NCBI GenBank assembly: GCA_905178155.1
Contig: CAJINV010000009.1
Coordinates: 789,349 to 853,348 of the forward strand
Direction: 5' to 3'
Length of the DNA stretch: 64,000 nucleotides
Source: Amoebophrya sp. A120
Taxonomy: Eukaryota; Sar; Dinophyceae; Syndiniales; Amoebophryaceae
Shown here: positions 1 through 11,651 of the stretch, in pieces
How positions within the stretch are numbered: position 1 is the first letter of the stretch
Layout: every line of letters begins with the position of its first letter
Notes under the pieces: model-generated
Told to the model about the DNA's origin: nothing
What the model saw: only the letters and a program-made list of their open reading frames with translations
Databases searched by the model: none
Program-made: the position numbers and the translations under genes

Positions 1-663
1 CAGACCTCCCCTGCAATGCTAGCAAAGCAACATAATTATTGATGATGATAATTATGATGATGATGCTCAACTTGAAAGAAGCTCGCTCACGAGCAACGCG
101 TCACTTCTGTGAGCTCTTCATCGCAAGTGGTAACTTACAACCTTGGAAGTGGTTCCGTTTCGTTTTCTCCGCTTCGTCGATCCAAAAAGACAGGCTCGGC
201 ATCACAAATTCACGTAGCTCGCTCCGGCTACAGCGATCTAAGTACTCAGGTTGCGATTTTGATTTTTCATCTGAACTCCACCGTGTGATGATTGCAGTAT
301 CAGTTTCAGTAGTGCATAATCTGTGAAAGATAGAGATGCACTTTGAACAGGCTGCGAGCGCTCCATTATTCACAGTCCTGAAAGAGAAAGCAGTTGTCTC
401 ATGTTGGTGCTGCGAGGCTATTAAGGGTAGTAGACGTAGAGAGAGACAGACGGCAAGGGAAGCCCTGTTATTCAAAAAGTTTTTGCCCGAAGGAATAAGT
501 AGCTAGCAGTGTATCCACCTGCCCTATGATTACCGACCACTCATATGTGGATAGTTTGTTTCTGGTATTTCTATAAATAAATCGCCCACAGTATACTAGG
601 TTTAGATTATACAACTCACAAAAAGTGTCTTTTAGCCTTAGCTTATAGTTATAATATCCAAGG
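1..663. other. 5' flank, no gene supported
   Basis: Two short overlapping open frames occur on opposite strands (39-326 and 101-475), with no recognisable domain and no introner or splice context. I see no gene, RNA or repeat that can be supported here. The stretch just before position 664 is AT-rich and is presumably the 5' flank of the first gene. Confidence 0.5.
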
Positions 664-2404
664 ATGAAGTTGAACGCAAGCTGCATGTTGCAGTTCTTGC
701 TCTTTACACAGTACAAATCGACGTTTCTTTGTCGGGAGGTGGCTGTGTCACTTCCGTTGCTCCTCCTGTTGGTGCTGTTCTACGAATTCGGGGGGACAAC
801 TGCTATTGGAGCATCCACGACCAGTATTTACGGTGAGCTACCGGCGTTTAACATGAACGAGCAGGTTCACCGTGCCGCGATCATCTGGCCTCAGACGAAG
901 AAGCAAGTGAGGAAGTTTTCTGATATCGCCATCGCACCCGCCATATGCATTGCAAAAGTATCGTAATCGTACTAGTATAAATCGCATGACAGGTTTTCAA
1001 GAAGTAGAAAATTGGAATTTGTAATGCAGAGTCAGGTAGAGAACCATTTGTCATGCATACCTGCAATTCATACGTTGCGAGTGCGATACTTTTGCAATGG
1101 ATACGCCAACGTGGAGGACGACGAGGAGTCGGAGAGGTCGTACTCTCAGAAGCTTCTGGGGTTCAAAGATCCGGATCTCCTCTGCGGGATCACATCGGAG
1201 AGGCAAGCGCAGGCGGACTTTTGTTTCTGGTTCGACCGTGAGATGTACACAGAAAAAGAACAAACCTCGGACGAACAAATCTTAAACCAATGGGAGGACG
1301 AAGAAGATGAAGACAGGAAAAAAAAAAGAAAAGCACATGACAAGAAGAACGGAAACAAGAAAGTGAAAGGAAGAAAAGCGGAGAAAAGAAACGGGAAAAC
1401 CAAAGTTGCGCAAAACCCTGTGGATGACACACCGGACCGGAACTACGTCGCGGAAGCCATGGCTGCTCGGTTGCCGTGGTCCGAGAAGAAGAAAGCGAGC
1501 GTGCCGCACGATATGATCATCCACGGGCCCGTGTTGCTCGTCTTCAGTCCAACGATGCAAACCAATGGGATGGGACAGTTTGTTGACGATATGGTTGACG
1601 ACGGCGAGTTCGGTTATCTGGGGATCGAAGAAGCCTGGAACAAAGGGCAACCAGTTGAGCAGCTGCGGAATGAGCAAAAACCAAAAACCACTTCTCCGCG
1701 TGACAGAAGGTGGAGCTTGCGCCAGCTGCAGCAGCGGGTTGCGTACTTTCACATGACCTTCGCTTCGGAAGACCAGTTATCCTGTTGCGCAAAAGCATCC
1801 CACTAAGAGCAATTAGCAATGATGAACTCTGTATTATACAGATTAGCCTAGCAGTAGCATGACAGCAGATGCAATGATTTGTATAGATCTATAAAAATTC
1901 TGCTTTAATACTTTTAGCAAGAAGGCAAAAATTCAATATTGCTATGCAGCATATCTTCTGCATCAAGTACGATACTTCTGCAATTCATACCTGTACGAGG
2001 AGAACCGGGATCCCAGAACGCGCCACCTCACCGAAGAAGAAGTAAAACTGATAACGGATATGGACAGCTGGGACACAATACCCCCCAATCTTATGGAAAA
2101 ACTTAAAATGAAGCTGGAACAAAACCTCACCCCTGAGGGCATGGAAGAGCTTGAGAAGGAAAAGAAGAAGGCACAAAAGCAAAAAGACGGAAAGAACAGT
2201 GGTGGCACAGGCCCAGTGAACAAGGCGGAGCGAAGTACTATGGATAATTCTAGGTCCGTTGATAGTCCTCCGGGGCCTAGTAAAATGTTTCGTGGGGATC
2301 GTGTGAAGACGAAGCACGCAAAGACCAAGAAAAGATCTTCGAAGAATGTGAAAGCAAGAGGTGGTGGTGGCGGCGCTACTGCGAACATGAAAAGTGAGCT
2401 GTGA
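664..2404 (+). CDS. Predicted ER-lumenal Lys/Glu-rich protein, 3 exons (possibly MESD-like)
   Basis: Exons are 664-943, 1109-1777 and 1995-2404; together they make 453 codons including the stop. Both introns are introners, and both junctions are in frame. The N-terminus has a hydrophobic stretch at about residues 28-43 (SLPLLLLLVLFYEFG), read as a signal peptide or anchor. The C-terminus is KSEL, close to a KDEL-type ER-retention signal although Ser is not a classical residue there. In between are an acidic segment ending in QWEDEEDED, a long Lys/Arg-rich tract, a hydrophobic strand (GPVLLVFSP) and a Lys/Gln-rich C-terminal helix. The order signal peptide, QWE-acidic motif, G-x-VLLVF strand, retention-like tail loosely recalls the LRP chaperone MESD/Boca. 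That is a weak analogy, not an identification. The start at 664 is the first ATG of the frame that includes the hydrophobic segment. Confidence 0.6.
944..1103 (+). mobile_element. Introner copy 1, family A (160 bp)
   Basis: The element starts TATGCATTGCAAAAGTATCG and ends in the inverted counterpart CTTTTGCAATGGATA. The 5-bp flanking duplication is CGCCA (939-943 and 1104-1108). Removing the element plus one duplication joins exon 1 at phase 1 to exon 2 (Ala-Pro-Ala-Asn-Val-Glu-Asp). The borders cannot be GT-AG at any sliding position within the duplication. Confidence 0.9.
1778..1989 (+). mobile_element. Introner copy 2, family A, diverged (212 bp)
   Basis: The left end TATCCTGTTGCGCAAAAGCA and the right end CTTCTGCAATTCATA are degraded versions of the family A terminal repeat. 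The flanking duplication is imperfect: CCAGT at 1773-1777 and CCTGT at 1990-1994. Excision joins phase 1 exons (Glu-Asp-Gln-Tyr-Glu-Glu). It looks older than copy 1. Confidence 0.82.
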
Positions 2405-3204
2405 CATTCAGTTTTTAACTACAGCCGTCTCATCCAAAAGGAGTTCAGCGAACGAAGCGGCAAGACATCTTTCAACCACTTGATGTGCGAGTCTCCCTTT
2501 CGGTCCTCTGCGTGTCTGCGTGATCGTGTTCAACAGCTCTTGCAGCTTTTTCCAAAATAGAAGATTTCGATACGCTGCTTCTGGTGCATTTTCTGATTTT
2601 TCTAATAAAGGGTAGCGAAGAAAGAAATTGCCGAGAGAACATTTTTAAAAAATGGATACTGAAAAGAAGCATGAAGAAACTTGAGATGCAGGCGTAAGTG
2701 GAAGTGCTTGTTGCAACATTCAATTTATGTAGAATCAGTAGAAGGGAGCTCGGCTGAGCGTGGTACTGGAATTTTGACGACAAAGGGGCGCGTAACGTCC
2801 TGCCATCATGATGGACCTTGTGAGCGGGGTGAGGGCCGCGGGGCGGGGGCTCTCGCTGTACTTATTAATTTGAATCACGCAGGCATCAGCGTCATCGTCG
2901 TCATCCTCTAAGGCAGCTTCTGTCTCTTTTCAGCAGACATCGCAACTTGTTGTACCTAAGCGAGTCGTAAATGCTCAATAAAGTCGAAGATGTTTCCACA
3001 TTCGCGATTCTTCCGACGTCCTGGCGATTGTGTTGGTCCACTTCGGCCAGGATTGGTAGTGCACTTTGATGTTCTGAAGAGCTACGCTAGTGGTGTGACG
3101 TAATTCAACTTGCAGGAGAAGGAGAACTCGGAAGAACAGGATCACGGCATAGGTGGTTCCGTGGCAACAACCCACCCGGAACTGTTCACCGCTGGTGGAT
3201 CAGC
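2405..3204. other. Intergenic, nothing recognised
   Basis: About 800 bp between the first gene and the transporter. Only short overlapping frames occur (for example 2472-2783 on the minus strand), with no domain. No repeats or introner ends were seen. Confidence 0.5.
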
Positions 3205-6200
3205 ATGCCGGCATTGGTGGAAAGGGGCCGAAACATGCACGCGTCGCACCGCGGCGGCTCCGATCATCCCGATCTTGATCTAGTGGACTACAACATGACG
3301 GTGACGAATTACCATTCAGATCACCAACATCCAGAGGAAAATGCCGAACGGCGTCACCAGGATTTGGATCATGTTGACGGTCAACATGAAGAGCTGATGG
3401 CCACCTTTGACGCCACCGAGGACAGGACACAGTTCAGGCGCAACAAGAAGAATTCGAGACGGGCAACGAGATCACCCTCTGGACCCAAGAAGAGGAATAC
3501 AATTTTGAAGATTTCTGACTGCAATATCTTCGAGGGCGACTTCATTGCGTTTTGCCACGTGTTTGCCGCAGGGGTTACGCTTGTCATGGCCCGCGTTACC
3601 CCCGGAGCTTGTTTGCTGGAGGAACTCGGCTTCACGCTGGCGGAGCTGGCCCATTGCGATGCTCTGTTTTGGTCCGGCTTTGTCATTATCAAATGTAAAA
3701 ATGTCTGGGTCTGGAAGAATGCAAGATTTGTGATGCAGGTTTTCCATGACCCATGAGGTCTGGAATGCGAGACCCAGCATGACAGATTTTTTGAGGTCTC
3801 TATCAATATCATGCCTTTCCTGCATGAGAAACTCCCTCTCAACTTGGTCAAAAGCGGACAGCTTTTGGTACTCACGCAACACAGATTTTTGTATTTTTGT
3901 ATCCTTCGGATTTAGCATGACAAGTTCCAATCTTCCAGACCCAGACATTTTTACATTTGATAGTCATCACGCAGATCGTCCTCTTCGCGCCCTTCTTGGA
4001 CCTATTTCGCCCGAACAGCGACGAGAATGACCGAGATGAGGAGGAATTCTTCAGCATAAAGCGAGATTTTGGCAGCGGCTCTTCCGAGAGGACAAAAAAT
4101 GGTTCGCAGCAGGAAGTGAATAGCCACGGGTATCACGATGTTGAAGACGAAGAAGAAGCACAGGAAGAAGATGAAAAGCAAATTTTTACTCGCCCTCCGT
4201 ACAAATACAACGACCACTTCGCTGCAGCTGGAACTTCTGTTTCCCAGCATCATCAAGGAGGCTCAGGCTTCGTCGACGACGCTGATCGAATGCAGCTTCT
4301 CGACCGAGACTGCTATAATGCCTCTGCACTCGTTCGAGGACCCGCGCGTTCGGAAAAACTTTCTTCCGAGAGCAGCAGAGGACGAGGCGAGAAAAGTGCA
4401 AGGGCAAGCGAAGTCGACAGGTTGATCCCTGTTGCGACCGCCGCGTATTCACCGTGTGGTCTGACTAAGACCCACATGACCCTTTCCGCGAGGAACTCGA
4501 AATTGGTGACGTCCAAGACGGCAATAACGCCAGGCGGCCTGCCGGACGGTCATCCCGAGAAAGGCGGCCCGGAAGTTGTGCGACTTCAGGGTCATCAGAG
4601 GCAGCGAAGCGCCGCTCCTCGCTCGACGGCGCAGCACATCGGGAAGGCCATTTTTCGCAGATTTGTGCCGACCAGCTTCCGCAACTGGCTACAGCTGCCG
4701 ACAGCCATGCCAACAAGTTTGCAGGTGGTCTACAAGAACGAGAAGAAAAAGAAAAATCAGAGTACCACGAGGACCAGTCAAGTGGGCGAAAGTGATTCTC
4801 CTGGTGGAACAAGTCATGATCTGCAATTATTCGGCGGGATTCGGAAAAAGCAAATCGACGTTTTTCAAAAACCTAAGCAAGCGCTCCTGGCCGCGCTGCT
4901 GCTCTGCGCGATCGTGCAGTTCTCGTTTCCCTCCTTGGCCACCTCGAAGGCCCTGATGCTCCTGCAAACAATCCACGGGGTGGCGCAGGGCCTCGCCTGT
5001 GCTGCTTGTGCGCAGACCTTCCGCAAAGTGGTGTACTCACCTAACCAATCCACGCTGCTTCTCTGGGTCGCCTGGGGCACGACCAGCTTGGGACTCGGAA
5101 AATTTTGCGGACCGCTGGTCACGGAGTGCAGTCTGGCGCTCGCGGCGCGGGCCCCGCCGGTTTCCACGATCATGCTGGAACTACAAAAAGTCAACCGCTT
5201 CGCCGGCATGAGCACGAGTGGCAGCACGCCTTCTTCCGGTTTGGAGCATGCTGCGGGAACTGCAGCGCCAAGGTGGAGCAGTGCTAGTGGAACAAGATCT
5301 TTGTCGCGAACTGTTTCCTATTTGCAACTCTTCGGTGATGACGACGACGCTACTGTCAAAGAGAAGGAAGCGAGCCGATTTTTTTTCGGCCTCAGCCCGT
5401 CACTTCCTGCCATCCACGACGACGGAAGTTCGTATATTCCCTTGTGGCCGCTGGTGCAGCCGCCGTCCACAAGAACAAAGTCCCAGCAGGGCAAGGGAAT
5501 GGAGGCAGAGGATAAAAAACAGCAAATCACCAAAAAGAAAAACCAGAAGACCAATGATCGCGAGGAAGCAGAGCTGGAAAAAACGTCTGCCAATAAACTT
5601 TCATTTCTGCAAGACGATGAAAAAGCTGCTGCGCCTCCTCCTGGTGAAAGTGAAGAATCTACAACATCGCGAGGAGCTGAAAGACCAAAAAAACAGGTGA
5701 AGCAAGGAGCAGGAAGCAGACAGAGGACTTCGAGTTTTAGTTCCGAAGCCCAACACAGAAAGAAAATGAAAAGAACGGCACATCGTCATGAAGATGTTGA
5801 TGAGATCAATAGGTCCGCACTATTCAGTGTTTCATCGAAAGATCATCTTCTGACAGCAGCGTCTACCGACGGTCCACAGGCACAGCCCGAGTCCGAGACG
5901 GCGGTCATCCTCGGCGAACTCGGAAAGCGAAAGAATGAAAGAACACAGAAAATAGACGGAAAGGAGGAGAAGGAAGAAAAAGAATCGGAGGAACAAGGGG
6001 CTGCTGCTCGTCCAGAACCAGAGAACAAAAAGAAGAAAATCGATTTCTTTGATAGTCGAATTTGGGCCGACTGGGACTGGTCCCGGGTGCTGTTTCACGA
6101 TCCACACGTCAAAATGGACGATGAGGAGCCACACACGGCGTCGTCCGGCGGAGATGCAGCGGATCGCGACAGCAACAAAGCACCGAAAGACCCACGGCAG

Positions 6201-9200
6201 TTGGTGTCGCAATCGTGGCGGAGGTGGAAGCGAATGAATGGCAGGGAGATGAAAAGGCACGAGAGCGAACGGGAACTGGTCGAAAAGCAACAAATAAGTG
6301 AGCTAGAAGCGATCACGACAGCATCAGCAAGTGAGGCGTCAAAAGCAAAAGTAGAACAGGAAAAAGATGCAAAGTCTGATTTGGACGGTGCGGGCACCGA
6401 TACAGCAGATGCAGAAGGAACACAGGACGACGAAAATAAATCTACGGAGGATTTGATTCGATCCCTCCTGCGGTCCCACTCGACGCAGATTGAGGAGGCG
6501 CACGAGAAACTTGAAGAAGAGGAAGAGGAGGAGGCAATTCTGGACGACATCCGGAATTTGCTCCGCGAGCGACGACGGGAAAAGGAAAAAATGCGCTACG
6601 CGGAGGATGGCGCGACTTCGGTTTCTTCGGAAACATCCTCAGCGCCCGCTGTTGAAAAAGCTGGTAAAAGGAGGCTATCCACTCAGTTCCAGGAAGAGGA
6701 ACGGGAGCTCATCGAGGCGCTGTCCAAACGAATCGCGAAAAGCTCCTCCGAAGGCGCAGCTACACACACGGAAGAGCAAGAAGCTGGAGAAGTGGAAGCT
6801 GCTGGACGAGGTGAGCGAGAAGATGGCGGACACAAGCCCTCGGCATCACCGACACCAGGAAAAGGACACTACACTGGACGGAGCAAGACAAAGAGTGCAA
6901 CTGAGCGTGAATCTGAAAAGCATTCTGGCGGAATCTCCTGGGATCCGAAGTACAACAAAAGGGAGCACCAGCATCAACATGACGGCCACAAAAAATCTCA
7001 CTCGCACAATCTCGGCAGCGGCAGCAGCAGCAGCTCTATCGGCATCTACAAGCATCGAAGTACTAGCACATCGACCACAAAAGCCTTAGGCGACGACGAG
7101 GGCGCAACCAGTAAAAGCACAAGCTCGGACCTCCATACAATTACAAATGACGCAAAGGGAAAAGATGACAAGAACGCGGAAGGACAAAGAGCTACTTCTT
7201 CAAATCCGGACGACGCGGCCGCAGAGGAGAAAAGTGAAAGGGACCCGGAGTACGAGGACAAATTCGCTTTTGGTGCGGCTTCGCCAGCGGACATGTTCCA
7301 GTTCCACGCACCGTTTGTGTCGCACGGCATCATCTTCCTGATTCAGGCCTTCCTTGTTTTTTGCACCTTATCTGTGCCGCAGAAGTCAAAGCTAGAAAGA
7401 GCCCAGGATGAAATTCTGGCGCAGAAGGAGCGGAAAGCAAGGATTCAAAATGGTATGTTCTCCTCTCATCGCCATCGCCGGCGTCCGGACGTCGAGGGTG
7501 CGTCCAGAACTACAAGCAGGCTTAGAAATGGAAACGTTTCCAGAAACACAGGGTCCTGTCGTGGAAGTGGTGTACGTGGAGGGTCTTCATCCACTTCCTC
7601 ATCTTCCAGTTGTGCGAATCCGTCCTCATCTTCGTCGGCCGAAAGTGAAGCCCAGGATCAGGCCCATCTCCAGCATCAGGAAGAGGAACTGGTTAGTTTT
7701 TATTCCGATCGCGAGTTCGAGAGCGTTGAGGACCTCGAGGACGAAGATATCTCGCCGATCATGTTCGTGCAGGACCACGATTTAGACCATTGTATCCACG
7801 GCTCCTCCAAAAATGCGGCTTTAGAAGAACCAACGCAGCAAGCGGGAAGAGCAGGCGTGCAGCCAGGGTATTATCCGGGAAGTGTGGACCGGTTGCAGCA
7901 GGGCAGCAGCTTTTTCCAAACTTACACGCGACCCGACGAAGGCGGGCCTCAAAGCAGGGGGCATGGGGCCGCTGTAGCGGCAAGCGTTCGCATTCTCGCG
8001 CGAGGTAAAGGCACCACCAGCCGGCGTCCTGCACAAGAACGTCCGGCGCAGCCTGATCCTGCTGCGGCGCAACACTGGGGCACGTATTACGAGAATGAGG
8101 ATCAAGAAACCAGCATGTCCGCGGTTTCAGTGTCAGACGTGGAGTATGAGGATCGGCGCGGTGGGGTCGAGCACCTTGATGTTTCAAATCACGGACCAGT
8201 GCTGCGACGAGATAACGACAACGACAGCACTCAACCTCGAGAAGAAAGCCCCATTGTCGTGAAGGTACTTTACAGCACTCTTACTCATTTATTGCGCGCT
8301 GGTGCGGCATGACTTTAATGTATTCAGTTTCGTCATCAATTTTAGTAGTTAGACCTTAAAAAAATTTTGGAAAATCACGGTCTCATTATCAACATCGATC
8401 TTCCAACGCGTCAAAATAAACAAATTGCAGGTTGTTGGTGGCGTTATCCGCGTCACTTCCAACGCCGATCCGGAAGAGCCGCGCTCTCGTCTCATGGAGG
8501 ACCACTCGCAAATAAGCAACTTTGAGAACAAATCCTCCAACCTGGACGGACGACCCGGCTCGTCCGGCAATTCGGCCACCAGCATACACTTACCGGATAA
8601 CGATCCAGCGGAAGTAGAGGAGATACAGTACGAAGGAACCAAAGAACCACGACGGGCGGTGGGGGAGCAGCTAGTAGAAGAAGGGGTGTCCTCTTCTCAG
8701 CGACGAGAGGACCACGACAGCAACATGATGATCTCTTCCAGTCTTCAAGCGCTGCAAACGGCGCTCCAGCAAGACCGGTCGCACAGAAAAGAGCGCCTGG
8801 CGTCGCTGACGTCGAACAGCGATCACGATGCCGGTCGTCAAAGTAGCAGAAGAGGCCGGCGTCAACATGATGGTTCTGCTGGTCACCGCGGACGAGGAGG
8901 TGTGCTGTCGCATGGTCCAAGCGCCGACAACTCGTCGAAAAATTCAGAGGAGATGAATTCGACGGGCGGCACAAGCAGTCTCGAGCCGTCTAGTATCGTC
9001 AACACCGCGAGGGATCATAATTTCTACAGCGCGTATGAAAGACAAGAGATTAGTACGACGACCTCGATGCGATCGTCTAAGGAAGTAAACCTGAATCCCT
9101 ACAAGAATAGCAGCAGCAGTTCCACTCTGTACGTGGGCAACAATGACAAAACCACTCGTGCAGCAGTACAAGCAGCCGGAAACCCCGGGGGCGTGGTCAC

Positions 9201-10676
9201 GAACATTCTGAACTCTAGTCATACGGCTTGCCTGTCTGCTCCGCACTACGCAATCGACACGCCGGGAGTCGCCAGTCGGGATGTCAGAGACCAAGCCGAG
9301 GATCTTCTGACCAGGAGCGGTGCCACGGCCTGGTATTTGACGCAGAGTGGTAGTATTTTCTGAAAATTTTTCAACCATCCCCATCGAATTGGAATTTGTC
9401 AGGCAAAAGATGGAGTAAAGTTGGCTTTGTTTTGTCATGCAATGCTGGTTCCGCATCCTCGCCCACCCGACCCCCTGGGGAGAAGAGCCATTGCCTGTTG
9501 CGCTGGGTGCGAGTGCGGAGGGAGGTGTCCACTACATCATGATGACGGTGATGCAAAAAGTGGATGTGGATGGTTAAAAATTTTCAGAGCATAAATAGCG
9601 GCAGCAGTTCAGCAGCGTCAACCGCTCGCGGAGGTAGTCATCTGTTGCAGCTGACGACAGGCGCATCACTTTACCACCCGCAGAGGGAAGTTGCAGGAAG
9701 ACGCGGGAGTGGCTTGCTCGAGCACGAGCAGCGGCTGCGGCAGGATGATCTCCTACATCAAGCTGATGAAGTCGTAGATATGGAGGACATGCAACTTGTC
9801 CAAGTTGCTCGACATAACTTTCTCGGCGAAGGACAGGAAATGTTGGCCAGTAGCACGAATGCGCCTACCGCGGCGTCGCAAGAGACAACCTCGACGTCCA
9901 CCTCCCGCAACATCCTCTCCGCCACTGGAATCAACCTCCTCGGACCGTTTTTCAGCTCGGTTTGCATTTTATGCGTCGCTATGTTGGAGGCGGCCTACGT
10001 GCTGTGGCTCACGTTTAGCTTTCCACGCGGCGTCGGAACCATGTTTCTCGCATTGCACGGGCTTGGCGACGCCTCGAGCGGTCCCCTGATCGCACTGCTC
10101 ATCGTCTCCAGTACGACGGCAGACGCAGAGACAAGGAGAGTAAGAACTTCATCCGGTGAAAGAACAACGACAACGAGGACCTCCTCTCATGCAGGAGCCC
10201 TTCTATCCAACGGAATGATTGACAACCGTGCCACGACAGCCGCCAACAGCTTCAACTCCCGAACAGTCAGTCGCGTTGTGACGACCCGATTCGACCTGCG
10301 CTTGGCCGTGTGGGTGTTGTGCTTCGGATTAGCTTGCATCTTCGTGTTCCTCCTCCGCATAGAACAGAACCCAATTGACACGTATTGTCAGCTGCTCACC
10401 GCAGTTTCGGTCTATTTCCTCGGCGTTCTGATGGCGAGCATTCGGGCGCTGTTCGGCGGCTTTATCCTGCTCACCTGCAACGTGGAAACCGCAAGACTGC
10501 AAATCCCGTTTTTTTGGTGCAGCGGCCACTTTCTGTGCAACTTCATCACCCCCGTTATTGGGGTCGGTTTGCCGTTGAGCCAATTTTTAGCCTACTTCGC
10601 GATTGTGTTGTCTTGCGTCGTCACCCTCGTACTCAGCGGCGAAAAGACCGTTCGAGGATTCGTCAGGTCACCGTGA
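3205..10676 (+). CDS. Giant MFS-like transporter with long hydrophilic loops, 4 exons
   Basis: Exons are 3205-3686, 3968-8264, 8431-9353 and 9599-10676, giving 2259 residues. The first and third introns are introners; the second is GT-AG. Hydrophobic helices come in groups: about residues 113-185 (two helices, split by the first introner at Phe-Val-Ile), 466-555 (three to four helices), 1276-1296 (one) and 2013-2250 (about six). The total is near the 12 helices of a major facilitator protein, and the short polar turns between helices suit that fold. I infer MFS; no substrate motif is clear. The groups are separated by hydrophilic stretches of roughly 260, 715 and 710 residues, rich in Lys/Glu, Ser and His and with coiled-coil character. 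MFS proteins normally have about 400-600 residues, so most of this protein is inserted loop. Confidence 0.65.
3687..3962 (+). mobile_element. Introner copy 3, family B (276 bp)
   Basis: Left end TATCAAATGTAAAAATGTCT, right end AGACATTTTTACATTTGATA: a perfect outer inverted repeat that continues inward through CTGGGTCTGGAAGA. The flanking duplication is GTCAT (3682-3686 and 3963-3967). Excision joins phase 2 exons inside a transmembrane helix (Gly-Phe-Val-Ile-Thr-Gln-Ile-Val). Confidence 0.93.
8265..8430 (+). other. Canonical GT-AG intron of the MFS-like gene
   Basis: Donor AAG|GTACTT and acceptor AATTGCAG|GTT, phase 0. No terminal inverted repeats and no target-site duplication. Confidence 0.85.
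9354..9593 (+). mobile_element. Introner copy 4, family E (240 bp)
   Basis: The left end TATTTTCTGAAAATTTTTCA pairs with the inverted right end TTAAAAATTTTCAGAGCATA; the pairing continues through AACCATCC. Flanking duplication GGTAG (9349-9353) and AATAG (9594-9598), two mismatches. Removal gives an in-frame phase 2 join (Ser-Gly-Ser-Gly-Ser). Its ACCATCC-CATC inner segment relates it to the copies at 18454 and 48269. Confidence 0.82.
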
Positions 10677-11651
10677 GGAGCAGGTACAACAAGTCGTGAG
10701 TGTTACTGTTCGTTTATAACGACGACCTTGAAACCTCCTGCCCAACACGAGCAGGACGGCAGTGAGAAAGTGAAAACAAAATAATTCTGAAATTAAGAAC
10801 CTGAGATAGATCTTCAATATCGTGAAAGTCGGAAATATGCATGTCTATGAAGTTTCAGAATCCGATAAATTTACTAAAAATATGCACAATTTAGAGAAGT
10901 CAGTATAAATTCAACAGCCTTTTTTGTTCAAAAACAAATAGATAATGCCTCTGTATATTCCACGGATGTAGGATGAAATTTTTCTTACTTTTTTGTTTCT
11001 TTTTGATTTTGTAGCTGCACGAGTGTAGTGAAAATGTTGCTTAACGACGTAAAGAAAAAGACCGACGTAAAGAAATTTACCAGTGGCTTTTCCACCAGAA
11101 TTAACCATGTAAAATGTAACGGAGCAGCCTGACTCAAAGTCAGAGCGGCCGCAGCAGGAGTGCCGTCGAAGTTCTATTCATAAAAATTAGCAATGACATC
11201 AATGTCAATGTTGTTGCTGCAGCACAACAATTACAATATCCTCGCGACGATAAGCCGGGCCCTGTTCGTTGATAGGCCAAAAAGGCCTTCTCGCTTGAAT
11301 TTCTGTACAGAGCAGCCGCAAAAGTTCTGCAGTTCGTTATTGATGTCCCTCGGCGATTCATTTTGTGGCGGTGGTGTTGGCTGCGTTGTTTTGTAAAAAG
11401 ATTTGGCTTTGAGTGTCGTGCGCGATAGATACAGAGAGGAAGACACAAGGATGAAGCGACGATTAGGATTACGAGAGGGCAATGAACGCATTCTGCCGTC
11501 GTGCATTTTCTTCGTGGTTGCACGTTTTCGACAGTAAACCACCTCTGAGAGTCCAAGAAACCACAAAGCGCATCAAAGTTCTTGAAAGTTGTATGAGTAA
11601 AGTTTTAAGTTCTTGTGCGCTCGTGCATCAACATCGTACAAGAAAAAAATA
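10677..11651. other. Intergenic, nothing recognised
   Basis: An AT-rich spacer of nearly 1 kb between the MFS-like and SNF2 genes. Open frames at 11140-11566 on the minus strand overlap each other in several frames and carry no domain. No introner ends, RNA genes or repeats were recognised. Confidence 0.5.

Noticed and set aside
664-2404. Firm assignment of the first gene as MESD
   Set aside because: Only the general order of features fits; the central MESD residues could not be aligned by eye, so it is mentioned only as a possibility.
11140-11566. Minus-strand open frames before the SNF2/RING gene
   Set aside because: Two overlapping frames without domains or start context; likely chance.
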